Assembly (NCBI GenBank): GCA_036186865.1
Contig: AP025047.1
Location: 29,132,822-29,196,821 of the forward strand
Length of the DNA: 64,000 nt
Source of the DNA: Eustoma russellianum
Taxonomy: Eukaryota > Streptophyta > Magnoliopsida > Gentianales > Gentianaceae
Reading direction: 5' to 3'
The notes below the pieces were generated by a model, which was not told where the DNA came from, made no database searches, and worked only from the letters and a program-made list of their open reading frames with translations. Positions 1 to 11,188 of this stretch are shown piece by piece (position 1 is the first letter of the stretch; the number at the start of each line of letters is the position of its first letter). The position numbers were made by a program, and so were the translations under genes.

Positions 1-754
1 TGGTGGAAGACGAATCTGCAACCTTTGCCTAGACCAATTACTTGGGAAAGATTTCTGCAAGAATTTCATAAGTTCTATATCCCTCCTCCAGTCAAATTGC
101 AAAAGAGGCATGAGTTTGAATCTCTGAAGCAAGAGTCGGGCATGACAGTAGTTGAGTATGCAAATAAGTTCATTGCACTTGGGAGGTTTCAGCCTGTTAC
201 TATGAACGATGAAGAAATGAAGATGCTAAAGTTTGAAAGAGGTCTAAACCCAAGAATTAGGACATGGTTGGTAAATGCAAATCCTGCCAATTTTGGAGCA
301 CTTCTGGATGCATGCTACCGTATAGAGAGAGATATTATACGAAGAGATGACGTGGGTCAAAAGCGAGAAAGACAAGGGACTGGAAATGAGAAGTATAGGA
401 AAATGACTAAGAAGAATTTCAGAGGATCCGTTCGTCAGGGACAATCTCAAGGACAGATTCAGCGCCACAAGCAAAATCAAAATAAATCAGCCGAAGAATC
501 AGGCCCCATCTCAGCAGCCATCAATACCAGTATGCCCTCATTGCCAGAAGAGGCGCGTGGGAGAGTGTAGGTGGAAGACAGGTAAGTGCTTTGGATGTGG
601 AAAGGAGGGTCATATGATTAAGGATTGCCCGGAAAAGGGAGCACAACCACAACAACAGCAAAGTAACCAGCGGCCACGTGCAAATGCAAGGGTGCACGCT
701 ATGACTGATGCTGATGTTGAAGAGACTGCTGATGTAGTGACTGGTAAGATTTAA
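1..754 (+). pseudogene. G1 gag, partial and frameshifted
   Basis: Structural Gag protein of a Ty3/gypsy element, which forms the cytoplasmic virus-like particle and binds RNA. The window opens inside the capsid-like region; residues from 25 on (RPITWERFLQEF) match delta Gag at 57940-58020. A basic, glutamine-rich linker follows. A zinc knuckle with spacing C-x2-C-x4-H-x4-C lies at 587-628 (CFGCGKEGHMIKDC), preceded by a second Cys-rich stretch. One base appears lost near 520, so the first reading frame ends at 570 while the knuckle is read in another frame from before 557. The terminal stop at 752-754 lies just inside an intron-like segment. Confidence 0.9.
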
Positions 755-806
755 AGTTTTATGTCTCCAATACCTTTCACTTATGCATAACTATCATATT
801 CTTTAG
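744..806 (+). other. intron-like segment between G1 gag and protease
   Basis: Donor GTAAGA follows codon phase 1 after gag, at the same residue and phase as the segment at 58649-58731 in delta. A TAA stop comes three codons into it. The nearest acceptor-like end is TTCTTTAG at 799-806. Joining there leaves protease one base out of frame, so either the acceptor is elsewhere or an indel has occurred in the A-run just after it. The donor match is strong and the acceptor is uncertain. Confidence 0.5.
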
Positions 807-3800
807 AAAAACGTGCCTGGTTCACGAACTATCCTAGTGTGTAGCATACCCGCAAATGTGTTGTTCGACAGTGGCGCTAGCCACTCATTTTATCTCAAGG
901 AAGTTTGCTAAGAATATCGGTCATAATCCAGTCCGATTAGATTCACCTTATATAGTACAAGCAGCTGGCGACCAGGTGCTTGTTTCACATCACATATTCA
1001 GAAATTGTGCACTTGAGTTTAATGACCAGTTGTTTGAGGCCAATTTGATTCCCATATCTATGAGTGATTTTGACATGATTCTCGGAATGGATTGGCTCTC
1101 AAAGAATCATGCTCACATTGACTACCAAAGCAGGCAAGTTATCATTAAGAACCCAACTCGAGAGGAGATGTCATTCCAAGGAGGAACTAAGTTAAAGAAA
1201 CCATCCAAGAAAGTCTTTGTTAACGCAGCTCGTGCCAGTCAAGCATTAAAGAAAGGTCATAAAGGATTCTTGGTTTATGTTTTAAGTGCTGAACAAGAAG
1301 GCCCTGCCCTTGCACAAGTCCCAGTTGTTAATGAATACCCTGATGTATTTCCTGATGATCTGCCTAGACTACCTCCTGATCGCGAAATTGCTTTCGAATA
1401 AACCTTTCCAGGAGCTGAACCCATATCTAAAGCCCCATATCGCATGGCACCTGCAGAACTAAAGGAGTTAAAGGAACAGTTACATGAACTGTTAGAAAGG
1501 AAACTTATTCGCCCCAGTGTTTTACCTTGGGGTGCTCCGGTGCTATTTGTGAAAAAGAAAGATGGAAGTATGCGCTTATGCATCGATTACCGGGAGCTCA
1601 ACAAAATCACCATGAAGAACAAATACCCGTTACCGCGGATTGATGATTTATTCGACCAGCTCAGGGTAAGTAACTCGTAAGTTTTAATTTGACTAAGATT
1701 TAAATCCTTTGAAACCCTACCTAAAGCATTTTAATGCAGGAATCTTGAACTTTTAGTAAGATTGACCTATGATCTGGATACTTTCAATTGAAGATTAAGG
1801 CGGAGGATGTCCCTAAGACTGCTTTCAGAACCCGCTATGGACACTATGAGTTCTTAGTCATGCCTTTTGGTTTGACCAATGCCCCTGCCGCCTTTATGGA
1901 TCTTATGAATAGAATCTTTCAAGAACAGTTGGACAAGTTCGTAGTGGTCTTCATAGACGACATCCTGATCTATTCACCCGACAAAGAGACTCACGCAACC
2001 CATTTAAGGATAGTCTTGAATATTCTAAGAGCAAGACAGTTGTACGCTAAATTTAGCAAATGCGAGTTTTGGCTGCAAAGTGTATCACTCCTTGGTCATG
2101 TGATTTCAGAAGATGGGATTTCGGTGGATCCCAAGAAAATTGAAGCTATCACGGAATGGCCCAGGCCAACAAATGTTACTGAAGTAAGAAGTTTTCTCGG
2201 ACTAGCCGGATATTACAGAAAGTTTGTGGAAGGATTTTTGAGGATAGCTGTTCCCCTCACTAGATTGACCCAAAAGAAGACCAAGTTTGAGTGGAGTGCT
2301 GATTGTGAAAAGAGTTTTTCGGAGCTAAAAGCAAGGTTGACATCCGCTCCTATCCTAACTCAGCCCATCCTGGTGAGAAATACGTAGTGTATAGCGATGC
2401 TACGAAGAATGGCCTCGGATGTGTTCTTATGCAAAATGATAAAGTGATAGCGTATGCATCTTGACAGTTGAAACCCTTTGAGCAAAACTATCCTATCCAT
2501 GATCTTGAACTTGCCGCAGTGGTATTTGCATTAAAGATATGGAGGCACTATTTATATGGCGAAAAGTGCGAGATCTACACAGACCACAAGAGCCTAAAGT
2601 ACCTCTTTACCCAGAAAGAGCTTAATATGCTGCAGCGTAGATGGTTGGAATTGATTAAAGATTATGATCTCTCCATTCAGTATCATCCGAGAAAAGCTAA
2701 CCAAGTCGCTGATGCCTTAAGTCGAAAAACAAGCCACCCACTGCAGCCACCTCTTCAGCGAGATATGGAAGAATTTGGCCTAGAAGAAGTTAACTCAATC
2801 GATGAAGTTCTCACCAAGTTAGTTCTTGTCCCTTCATTGATTGATAAGATCAAGGAGACTCAAGGACTTGATGAAAACTTAAAAAAAGTCAAGAAAAGGA
2901 TCGGAGATAAGCCTCGAGATGATTTTGAGATCTGCAGTGATGGCAGTTATCAAGGACGGTTATGTGTCCACGACAACAAAGAAATTAAGGACGAAGTCTT
3001 GACGGAAGCTCATAACTCTCGATTATCTATACATCCTGGAGCTAATAAGATGTATCAAGATCTCAAGCAAAAGTTTTGGTGGCCTGGTAATAAGAAACAA
3101 ATAGCAGAATTTGTTGAATGATGTTTGATGTGTCAAAGAGTAAAAGCCGAATACCAAAGACCTGCTGGATCGTTACAACCCTTGGAAGTGCCAGAATGGA
3201 AATGGGATTACATCACCATGGACTTTATGACTGATTTACCCAAGATTAAGCATGGGAATGATGCTATATGGTCATTGTGGATCGTTTGACTAAGTCTGCT
3301 AACTTCTTGGCTATGACAATTAAGGCATCTATGGAGAAGTTGGCCTCTATGTATATTGATCAGATCGTTTGTTTACATGGAGTGCCCATCAGTATTGTAT
3401 GTGACCACGACCCCCGATTTACTTCGAGATTTTGGAGTGCCTTTCAAAAGGTAATGGGCACAGAGATAAGAATGAGTTCCGCATTTCATCCTCAAACAGA
3501 CGGACAATCAGAAAGAACAATCCAAACCCTTGAGGATATGCTACGCGCTTACATTTTTAATTTTGGAGGAAGATGGGATAAAAGCCTTAAGCTCGTTGAG
3601 TTTTCTTACAATAATAGCTTCCATAGATCCATCGGAATGGCACCTTATGAGGCATTGTATGGACGAAAATGTCGATCCCTACTATATTGGGACGAAATTG
3701 GAGATAAGATCTATGCAGGACCCGACATTGTTGAGCAAACACGAGAGAAGGTAAAGTTAGTCCAACAAAGGCTAAGAGCAGCGCAAGATAGAACGAAGAT

Positions 3801-4257
3801 ATGGGCAGATGAAAGAAGGAGACCTTTAGAATTCCAAGAAGGAGAGAAAGTCTTTCTAAAAGTTTGTCCGACCAAAGGAGTTAAGAGATTTAGCATCAAA
3901 GGAAAACTAAGCCCAAGATTCGTTGGACCTTATGAAGTGCTTGAAAGAATAGGCGAAGTTGCATACCGCTTGGCGTTGCCACCATCTCTTTCTCAGTTTC
4001 ACGATGTATTCCATGTTTCTCAACTCCGTCAATATGTATACGACCCAAGCCACATCCTTGAAGATCAACAGCTAAAGGTTGAAAAAGATGTAACTTATGA
4101 GGAGGAACCGTTAAGGATAGTTGATCGGAAAGAAAAGGCATTAAGGAAGAGATCCATACCCATGGTAAAGGTACAATGGAAGCATCATTCGAAAGAAGAA
4201 GCAACTTGGGAAACGGAGGAAGACATGAGGAGTAGATACCCCCATCTTTTTGACTAG
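807..4257 (+). pseudogene. G1 pol: protease, RT, RNase H, integrase, chromodomain-like tail
   Basis: Polyprotein for proteolysis, reverse transcription and integration. Protease DSGASHS lies near 870-890, followed by a one-base insertion. RT runs about 1444-2390 with VVFIDDIL near 1950. RNase H runs about 2390-2720. Integrase has a zinc-binding HHCC part at 3005-3140, the core from about 3210 (TMDFM), an Asp motif near 3400 (CDHDPRF) and TDGQSERT near 3497-3520. A GPY motif lies near 3925, and the tail at about 4085-4257 ends ATWETEEDMRSRYPHLFD. Lesions include a stop at 1399-1401, TGA stops at 1746, 1770, 2462 and 3119, and a one-base loss near 3270. An intron-like segment at 1666-1739 interrupts RT. 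Confidence 0.93.
1666..1739 (+). other. intron-like segment inside G1 reverse transcriptase
   Basis: 74 bases begin with a consensus donor GTAAGT in codon phase 0 and end TTTTAATGCAG. With it removed, the number of codons between the conserved DQL and FSKIDL motifs is the same as in delta (59560-59610), which has no insertion here. The segment is AT-rich, as plant introns are. Two of the five codons flanking the join now carry lesions, but the frame is kept. Confidence 0.65.
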
Positions 4258-4262
4258 TTCTG

Positions 4263-4300
4263 AAGTTTCGAGGACGAAACTTATGATGAGGGGGGGAGGA
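4263..4300 (+). promoter_or_regulatory. hairpin plus polypurine tract before G1 3' LTR
   Basis: A perfect 8-bp inverted repeat AAGTTTCG/CGAAACTT with loop AGGA spans 4263-4282. A G-rich polypurine tract (4289-4300) follows and abuts the LTR. The tract should prime plus-strand DNA synthesis. The same hairpin lies before the tract in delta (62179-62198) and, with one wobble pair, in epsilon (52084-52103). Confidence 0.85.
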
Positions 4301-6033
4301 TGTTGTACCCCAACAATCATGTACCTGAAAACTATGAATATGAGACGGAATGAAAGCGACAATTTCTTTTAGCGCATGTTACTTAAGTCAACTTAACCTC
4401 TTTACTTAATTATTATTGAGGTGATACCAAGCCAAATTAAATAAAGAAAACTTCAAGAAAGTAGTACATGAAATATAGAGTTATATGAACCATACATACC
4501 ACTATGTATGTATGTGCGTGTATATGATATATGTGTACGAAATGTATAAATACCTACATGCGTATACATAGGAGGATATATATATATATATATGTAGTAC
4601 ACATGGCGTGTATATGTATGTATACATACATGTGTTAATCTTAGAATATGATAAAATAAAGAAAACAATATAGTACATGAATTAAAATTACAAGAAATAT
4701 CAAGTTGCCCAAGAAGCCCCAAAAATTCGGCCAAGGCATGAAGGGGATTCTAGAATTCTCTAGTCAATTTTAATAGTTAAAATAATTACTTAAAGTCTAC
4801 TACACCATTAAGACAAGAAGTTATTATGCAAAGAATAAATAGAAAATAAAATGGACATGCATTTAAGGAACAAGTAAGACAACTCATTAAAGAAAGAGGT
4901 AGTATGGTTGTGGTCATAAAGACCCCAACCAAAACCGCCCCCTCAGTGTCTAGACATGGAGGATTTTTAAATCCTACCATGGTTGCTTTTTCCCTTAAAC
5001 CAAGGTTAAGATAACCATGATTTAATAAAGTAACTTGGGTTAGCACCAAAGTAACCATAGTTGGAATAAAGTAACCAAGGTTATACTAACCTAACCTTGA
5101 TTAGCACTCAAGAAAGACCTAAAATCCCTCCAAACCGTCCACCCCTAGCATGTTTTGATTTAAAACCCTTCTAGAAACATCTACCTTCTTGTCATCTTGA
5201 GACTCCTCTCAAGACACATTTAAGCAAGAGCAACACTTAGCAAAAATTCCCTCATCTCCCACCACAAATATTTCGGCCTCTTCATCTTGGAGGATAGGAG
5301 TTCAACTTCACTTTCAAGACTCAAGAAGACATCTAGGTGAAAGCCTTCAACTTTCTTAGGTGGAGACACATTGTGGTACTTGAATCTCCATTCCAAGCTC
5401 CTTTTGGTAAGATGCTCTAGCCCTCAAACATATCCTATTTCCTCTATTGACTAAAGATTAATATTTTCCTTCCATCTCATTTAAAAACGTGTGCTCAAGG
5501 TGAAGAAGGAGAAGGATTCAACTCAATTCACTCCATAACCAAGCAAAGACAAGAGCTTTAGCTTAAAGAGGCAAGTATACAATGATCTCTCATGATTTAT
5601 TTAAAGAGTTTGTGACTTGAATGCTTAGAAGTTCTTAAGATATGATCTTTAGTTGAATGTCTTAAGTTGAGACTATATCTTAGTGATTCCCTAAGAACAA
5701 TGCCTTGCATGTGATTTATTCCTTTAAAGATGAAGTCTTTTCCTATATGCTATATGAAATAAGGCTGACTAGAGTGAAATAAGGTTCACCTAAGTAGGTC
5801 TAGACAAGATTGACATGTGAATGTAACCCAAAAGGGTCCTAAGGAAAGTATACATGTGAAAGCTAGGAGCTTTATGAGGTTGTTGGTAAGTTTAGATTAA
5901 GATGAATCTTGAATGCGAATGCATGCTTGAACATGTGTTGTAAAATGTGGTTAAAGAAACACACAAGTTTTGGCCTAAAGGATTGAATTGAAGGTGAACA
6001 TGGACTTTTGACTTGTATAGATGACAAACTAGC

Positions 6034-6781
6034 AAACTACTGGAATATGGCAGAATAGAATGACATTTTAAACGGTTTAAGAACTGACCTTAAGGTCCTT
6101 CAATGAATCTAATTTTTGGTACAAAGTTAGCCTTATGAGTGTAGCACAAGTGAGAGTTGGAATTTCGTTAAAATAAGCTAAGGATTATTTTTAAGCAATT
6201 ATGCGGTAAAACTGCTCCAGTAGCAAATTCTGGAGCTGGGCAGAATTGATCACTGGTTTAAACAAATTAAAAGAGGACCTTGTAGACCTTCAATAAATCT
6301 GATTTTTGGCACAATGCTAGCTCCATGAGTGTAGCAGAGATGAGAGTTAGAATTTCGGTAAAATAAGTTATGGTTAATTTTTAATAAAATATTTGGTAAG
6401 ACTGGTCAGACTTGAAAAACGGAAACTGAGCAGAGTTGTAGCCTCGTTTGGTTTGCTTGAAAAGAGACCTTGTAGATGAAACATAAAGCTGATTTTTGGC
6501 ATGGTAATAATCCTATGAGTGTAGTGAACACGTCAGCTGGAATTTTGGTAAAACAAGTTCTGGATTATTTTATATGAATTAATTAGTCAAACTGCTCAAC
6601 TGAAATCAATGGAACCAACCTGATGTTTAGTAATGACTTTATGGACTCAGAAAGGGGACTTAGAAATATGAAAATAGGCTAAATTTCGGAAGGATACTAG
6701 TTCCACATGTTTATGATTTGTGCAAGTTGGAAGTTCTGAAAAATGAATCACGGATTTGCCGCAATTGAATTTTTGGTAAAA
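6034..6781 (+). repeat. degenerate 190-bp tandem repeats in G1 LTR, 4 units
   Basis: Units begin at about 6034, 6211, 6401 and 6591, with a fifth start at 6782. Each opens with a version of ACTGCTCCAG... and carries a TTTTTGGCA and a CCATGAGTGTAG block. Spacing is 177, 190, 190 and 191 bases although the units differ strongly. The solo LTR has eight intervals of the same period. Confidence 0.85.
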
Positions 6782-7222
6782 TAGGTCAGTTCAGCTTCAG
6801 CACCTAACCCATTTCGGAAATTAACTAAATGAGCCCCTTTATGATTATCGAAATAATCTGCAATTTTTACGACATGTATCTAAGATTCCATCAAACGTAT
6901 TTGTGACAAAAGATTATGGAAATGGACCCATTTGGTTAGCTTAACCGCCCTATGAATATGAAGTAAAAGCCTGGAAATATTTAGCTTCCAAATTCATGTA
7001 TGTTGATATGATATAAGGAATGCATACGATTATTCATGTCATGACTTGCATTTCATATCACGGCATTTATCATGTATGATCATGAAACTGATTTTCATGG
7101 ATTTTACGATGCAAGCAAGTTTTACAAGCGACTATGTTTTCGTTATGCATGAAAAGTTTTTATGGTCCCATCTTTTTAAAGAAAGCTTCATGACTCCTTT
7201 GCCGGCCAAGCATACGACTAAC

Positions 7223-7480
7223 CCGACTCCAGACCTGGGGTTAATTGGTCTGATGACATGATATGTTCTGGACCCGTTCAGATCCGGGGTTAATTGATCT
7301 GATATCTGTTCTGGACCCGTTCAGATCCGGGGTTAATTGATCTGATATCTGTTCTGGACCCGCTCAGATCCGGGGTTAATTGATCTGATATCTGTTCTGG
7401 ACCCGTTCAGACCCGGGGTTAATTTGTCTGATGATATGTTCTGGACCCGCTCAGATCCGGGGTTAATTGATCTGACACTC
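7223..7480 (+). repeat. 43-bp tandem repeats in G1 LTR, about 5 units plus a partial
   Basis: Units start TTCTGGACCCG at 7266, 7309, 7352, 7395 and 7439. Each contains a GC-rich dyad ACCCG...CGGGGT. The array lies 710-967 bases before the LTR 3' end. Confidence 0.93.
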
Positions 7481-8190
7481 TGTTTTTACGACATGTTACT
7501 TTATAGGACCAAAATGATGTTTTGACATGACATGACATGACATCATGCATTGCATCTTGCATAACTCACGATCATGAGGACATGTTGCATGTTACAGTTA
7601 GCGGTTATAAGTTATTATTGGTATAGCATTCCCTAAAACATGCTTAAGCCGAACGTCAAGTAAGTACAGGATCCAAGATCAGGTATGAAATATGATTATT
7701 TGAGGTTTTTGGGGTAATACATTCATGTTATGATTCTTTACGTATTTCATGGTAGTTTATTGTATTCTTGCTGGGTGATTTTTATCACTCATACTTTATT
7801 TTTCCCCAGAGCCAGATAATGCCAAGATAGAATGGATCGAGGATGAGCCGAGGGTACCTTATCCATAGGCGAGAAGATATGAAGGGAGCTAAGCTAAGGA
7901 CTTTTGTGCTGCTAAGACGTTTTGTATCATGATTATGTTTGAACTCTCTGGATTTCAGTTGTGTTATTTTGTGGGACTACTACTTTTGGGAACTTAGTAA
8001 TTCAGTTATGCATGTTTGAATTGAAGACTTTTTAATTCTGCCTAAATTTTACTACCATGTTGAATGATAGCATGGGAGTCCACGACTTATGTTATGGATG
8101 TTCGCATGATATGCATAACTCCTTGTACTCTCCTCAGTGAAGTATGACATGTGCACCGTATCCGGACAAGGCCGGGTGTGGGGCGCTACA

Positions 8191-9223
8191 GCCACTATGG
8201 ATAAAAAGGAAAGAAAAGAGCAAACAAAATACAAGACAAGTCTTGAAAATTCAAGTGCTCAAAACGTGTTCATCTCCTTCTTTCTACACTTCTTTCTTTC
8301 TTCTCTCTTAAAGCCTATTGTATTCATATTCATACATCTTGAATAGGCTTCATCTATACCACCATATACTCTTTATTGTTGTAAAAGATTGATCAAGGTG
8401 TGATCAATCTTGCATTTGCAAGGTGGTGGTGTTCGTGATCGTTGTAATCATTTACAAGGTTTGTAAAGGGTTGGAGTTGGTGTGTAACTCCATCAACCCA
8501 GTTTGGTAAGATGGTATTTGTGTTGTGCGATTAGTTCTAACCGAGGAAGGTGTCCTCGAAGACTGGAGTACCAGTATAAAATTCTTTGTGTTCTTTACTT
8601 TCAGCACAGTGCATCATTTTCATCACGTTATTAAAAATAGTAAACGAATTTCAAAAATCACGAAACTTTCAGGACACATAGCCACACGTCTTAAGGTTCT
8701 TTTGGTGCAAGTTTCAACCCTTTTGGACAAGTATAAGTCATCCAAATGCCTAAAGTTCTGAGACTAGTGCAGTGACATTTTCAGGCTTGCAAAGGTTGAG
8801 ACTTTGAATGTATTTGACTAACTTCCCAAAAGCATTTTTCAAAACACTTTCAACCCAATTAAATAAACCTAATAAGGAGTTATTCATTAAATTTTCAGAG
8901 CATTTGGAGTCACGGTTAAATAGGAATTAATTTATCAAATCACTACCGTTTTTGGCAGATTTGCACAATCTGACCACCAACGATTTTTAAAGGAGTTAAA
9001 GGTTGAATTTTAATCCGAAATTTTTAGGAGATACTCAGAACATCTGAGACTAAGATCTCTCCAAATTTCAGAATTTTTGAATCAAAACATTTCAAAATAG
9101 GTCCTGAAAACAGAAACTGTTTTCAGAAGTTGGATTTTTGGTTTAAAACAATTTTAAAAACCAAATTTTCCGCACCCACTATTCAACCCTCCCCCCTTCT
9201 AGTGGTGCCTTGCAGGTCGTACA
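8191..9223 (+). repeat. copia A 5' LTR, 3' third only
   Basis: Matches 16521-17590 of the 3' LTR nearly base for base, with small indels such as the loss near 8568 of a block present at 16900-16917. It ends GTACA two bases before the primer-binding site. It holds two hairpins: 8385-8411 (arms AAGATTGATCA/TGATCAATCTT) and about 8472-8490 (GGAGTT/AACTCC). G1 insertion removed the upstream two thirds to outside the window. Confidence 0.92.
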
Positions 9224-9225
9224 AG

Positions 9226-9237
9226 TGGTATCAGAGC
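9226..9237 (+). other. primer-binding site of copia A
   Basis: TGGTATCAGAGC is complementary to the 3' end of plant initiator tRNA-Met. It lies two bases after the LTR and should prime minus-strand DNA synthesis. Confidence 0.95.
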
Positions 9238-9279
9238 GCAGGAACACTCACAACTAAAGGATCCAACGATCTAAGTGAG

Positions 9280-11188
9280 ATGGCAACCACAAACTTCAAA
9301 ACCGAGCAAGAAGGTATGTCCAGTCAAAGTCCTCCTCTCTTTGACGGTGAGTCTTTCATTCAATGGAAGTTAAGAATGAAACTTTTTCTTATGGCTATTG
9401 ATATTGATCTTTGGTCCATTATAGAAGATGGTCTATTTGTTCCGTCAAAATTATCCACTGTAGATGGAGTCACACTAGAGGTTGTTAAGCCTAAGCAAGA
9501 GTATACTAGTGATGATAAGAAGAGACTGAACATGAACGCTAGATCTATGCAATTACTTCTAAATGGGCTAAGTTAAAGTGAATCTAGCTATGTTTCAAAT
9601 TGTTCTAGTGCTTAAGAAATGTGGAGAATTCTTGGAATGAAACACGAAGGCACTAGTCAAATAAAAGAGTCCAAAATCGACATGCTTATGTCCACACTCG
9701 AGTTATTTAAATTATTGCCAAATGAATCTATCGTTGATATGGATCTACGCTTGACTAACATTTACAATTCTCTTGAGTCTCTTGGAAAAGCCTTCTCTAT
9801 GCAGGAAAAGGTACAAAAGGTCTTACGAAGCCTTCCATCCGAGTGGGACCCTAAAGTAACGGCCATAGGGGAAAGCAAAGAAACTAAATCAATTAAGATG
9901 GAGGAATTAATTGGATCACTTAAGGTATATGAGAACAAACTCACTATAAGGAAATCAGAATCATCATCAAAACAAGGTAAGACTATTGCATTTAAATCAA
10001 ATGAATACGTCTCTACTTCTTCCGATCACGTAGATGATAGTGATTCTGAATCAGACAACGATGACTTAATTTTATTGGCTAAAGGCTTGAGAAAATTCAT
10101 GAGAAAGTCATTTAAAAACAAACCTAAGGGCATTTCCACTAAAAGAAATAAGAATAAGACAAATGACAAGGATGTTAAATGTTACGAGCGCGGTAAACTT
10201 GGACATCTATCATATGACTGCCCTAATAAGGACAAGTAAACAAACAAACACCCTGACAAGGATCGGTCCAAAAATAGACTCGTCTCAGAACCTAAGCAAA
10301 GGAAAAGAGCTCTCAAGGCCTCCATTTGGAGTGATACATCTGATTCCGAGACTAATACAAAAGAGGGGACTGAACAAGTATGCTTTGTATCCAAAGCATC
10401 AAACGAGGTATCTTCTGACTCTGATTCTGACTCTGAGCCTTCTTATGATGATCTATTTAGTCAGTATTTAGAATTGCATAAATTTACCATGACTCTCGTG
10501 AAAGAAAAGAAGCGATTAATTGCAGACAAGAAGTTGTTAGGATCTTCTAACACGAATCTTGTCGCTCAATTAAACGATTCAAAAGAAGAGTCGTCATACA
10601 TCATTAATGAATTAAAGACAGAGATCTCATCAATCTGAGATTTCAAATTTGAAATCAATGGATACGGACTTAGAGAAAATGATGAAACAGTTTGATACGG
10701 GGTCTAACATGCTAGATCGTATTATTTTATCACAAAAACATGATAGTGATAAAACTGGATTAGGATACATTGAGACAAATGAAGTATCCATTAAACCAAC
10801 CAAGTTTGTCTTGTCTAAGAAAGTAGACACTCCAAAATCAAATACGGCGTCTAAGATGACGCAAAGACCCCCTCTCCCCTCATCTCGTCATACTTCTTCT
10901 TCATATCATGCGAAATATAATTATGTGCCATATAGATATGAGAAGCAACAAGTGATGCATATACGACATTCATTTCATCCATCCAGATCACGCACTATGC
11001 ATACCAACACGAGGACATATCAAAAACGCACTCCATATAATGCGTATAAAGGAGTTCTCAGCCAAAAGCCTAAAGTCCACTCACCACATGTCTACTACAT
11101 TGCTCCTTCATCTACATTCTTACCATTTGCTAGACCGAGAAGGATCACCCAAGTATGGGTACCGAAAGGTACTTTTACTAAGAGGTGA
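9280..11188 (+). pseudogene. copia A gag
   Basis: Starts ATG at 9280 (MATTNFKTEQEG). The N-terminal capsid-like region of the retrotran_gag_2/UBN2 type carries PPLFDGESFIQWKLRMKLFL from about 9333. A zinc knuckle follows at about 10180-10221, but its second Cys is replaced (CYERGKLGH, Arg codon CGC at 10189). An acidic Ser/Asp-rich stretch, a Lys/Glu-rich predicted coiled coil (about 10440-10640) and a basic tail ending TQVWVPKGTFTKR complete it. Stops fall at about 9573-9575, 9613-9615, 10237-10239 and 10636-10638, with a frame change near 10640. The stop at 9613, the lost Cys and the stop at 10237 are shared with copy B. Confidence 0.9.

Larger units (their letters stand above)
1..8190 (+). 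mobile_element. Ty3/gypsy element G1, 3' part (gag to 3' LTR)
   Basis: The left end lies outside the window. Order is gag, protease, reverse transcriptase, RNase H, integrase, chromodomain-like tail, hairpin, polypurine tract and a 3' LTR that starts TGTTG and ends CTACA. The domain order (integrase after RNase H) defines Ty3/gypsy, and the C-terminal tail resembles plant chromoviruses of the Tekay/Del type. Several frameshifts and stops make it inactive. It ends against GCCAC at 8191. The uninterrupted copy of that host LTR, at 16516-16530, reads through this point, so G1 inserted into the 5' LTR of copia A with a probable 5-bp target duplication GCCAC whose other half lies left of the window. 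Confidence 0.93.
4301..8190 (+). repeat. G1 3' LTR (3.9 kb)
   Basis: Starts TGTTGTACCC right after the polypurine tract and ends GGCGCTACA. A second family member with the same ends is the solo LTR at 44663-49205. It carries degenerate 190-bp tandem units (6034-6781) and 43-bp units (7223-7480). Near the 3' end is a TGGGTGATTTTTATCACTCA region (about 7770-7790) that recurs in modified form in epsilon. Short open frames in it are not supported as genes. Confidence 0.92.

Noticed and set aside
7223..7480. Possible CRISPR-like array (regular repeats)
   Set aside because: The units are contiguous with no unique spacers, lie in a plant LTR, and recur in a sister LTR.
8137..8346. 69-residue frame MDKKERKEQTKYKTSLENSSAQN, repeated at 16527-16733
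   Set aside because: It is part of the alpha LTR in both places and runs across the G1/copia junction in the first.
9280..11188. Dynein light chain 8 binding motif (TQT type) in copia Gag, reported for some Sireviruses
   Set aside because: Only TQV within the general TQVWVPKG tail was seen. No K-x-TQT-like site was found.
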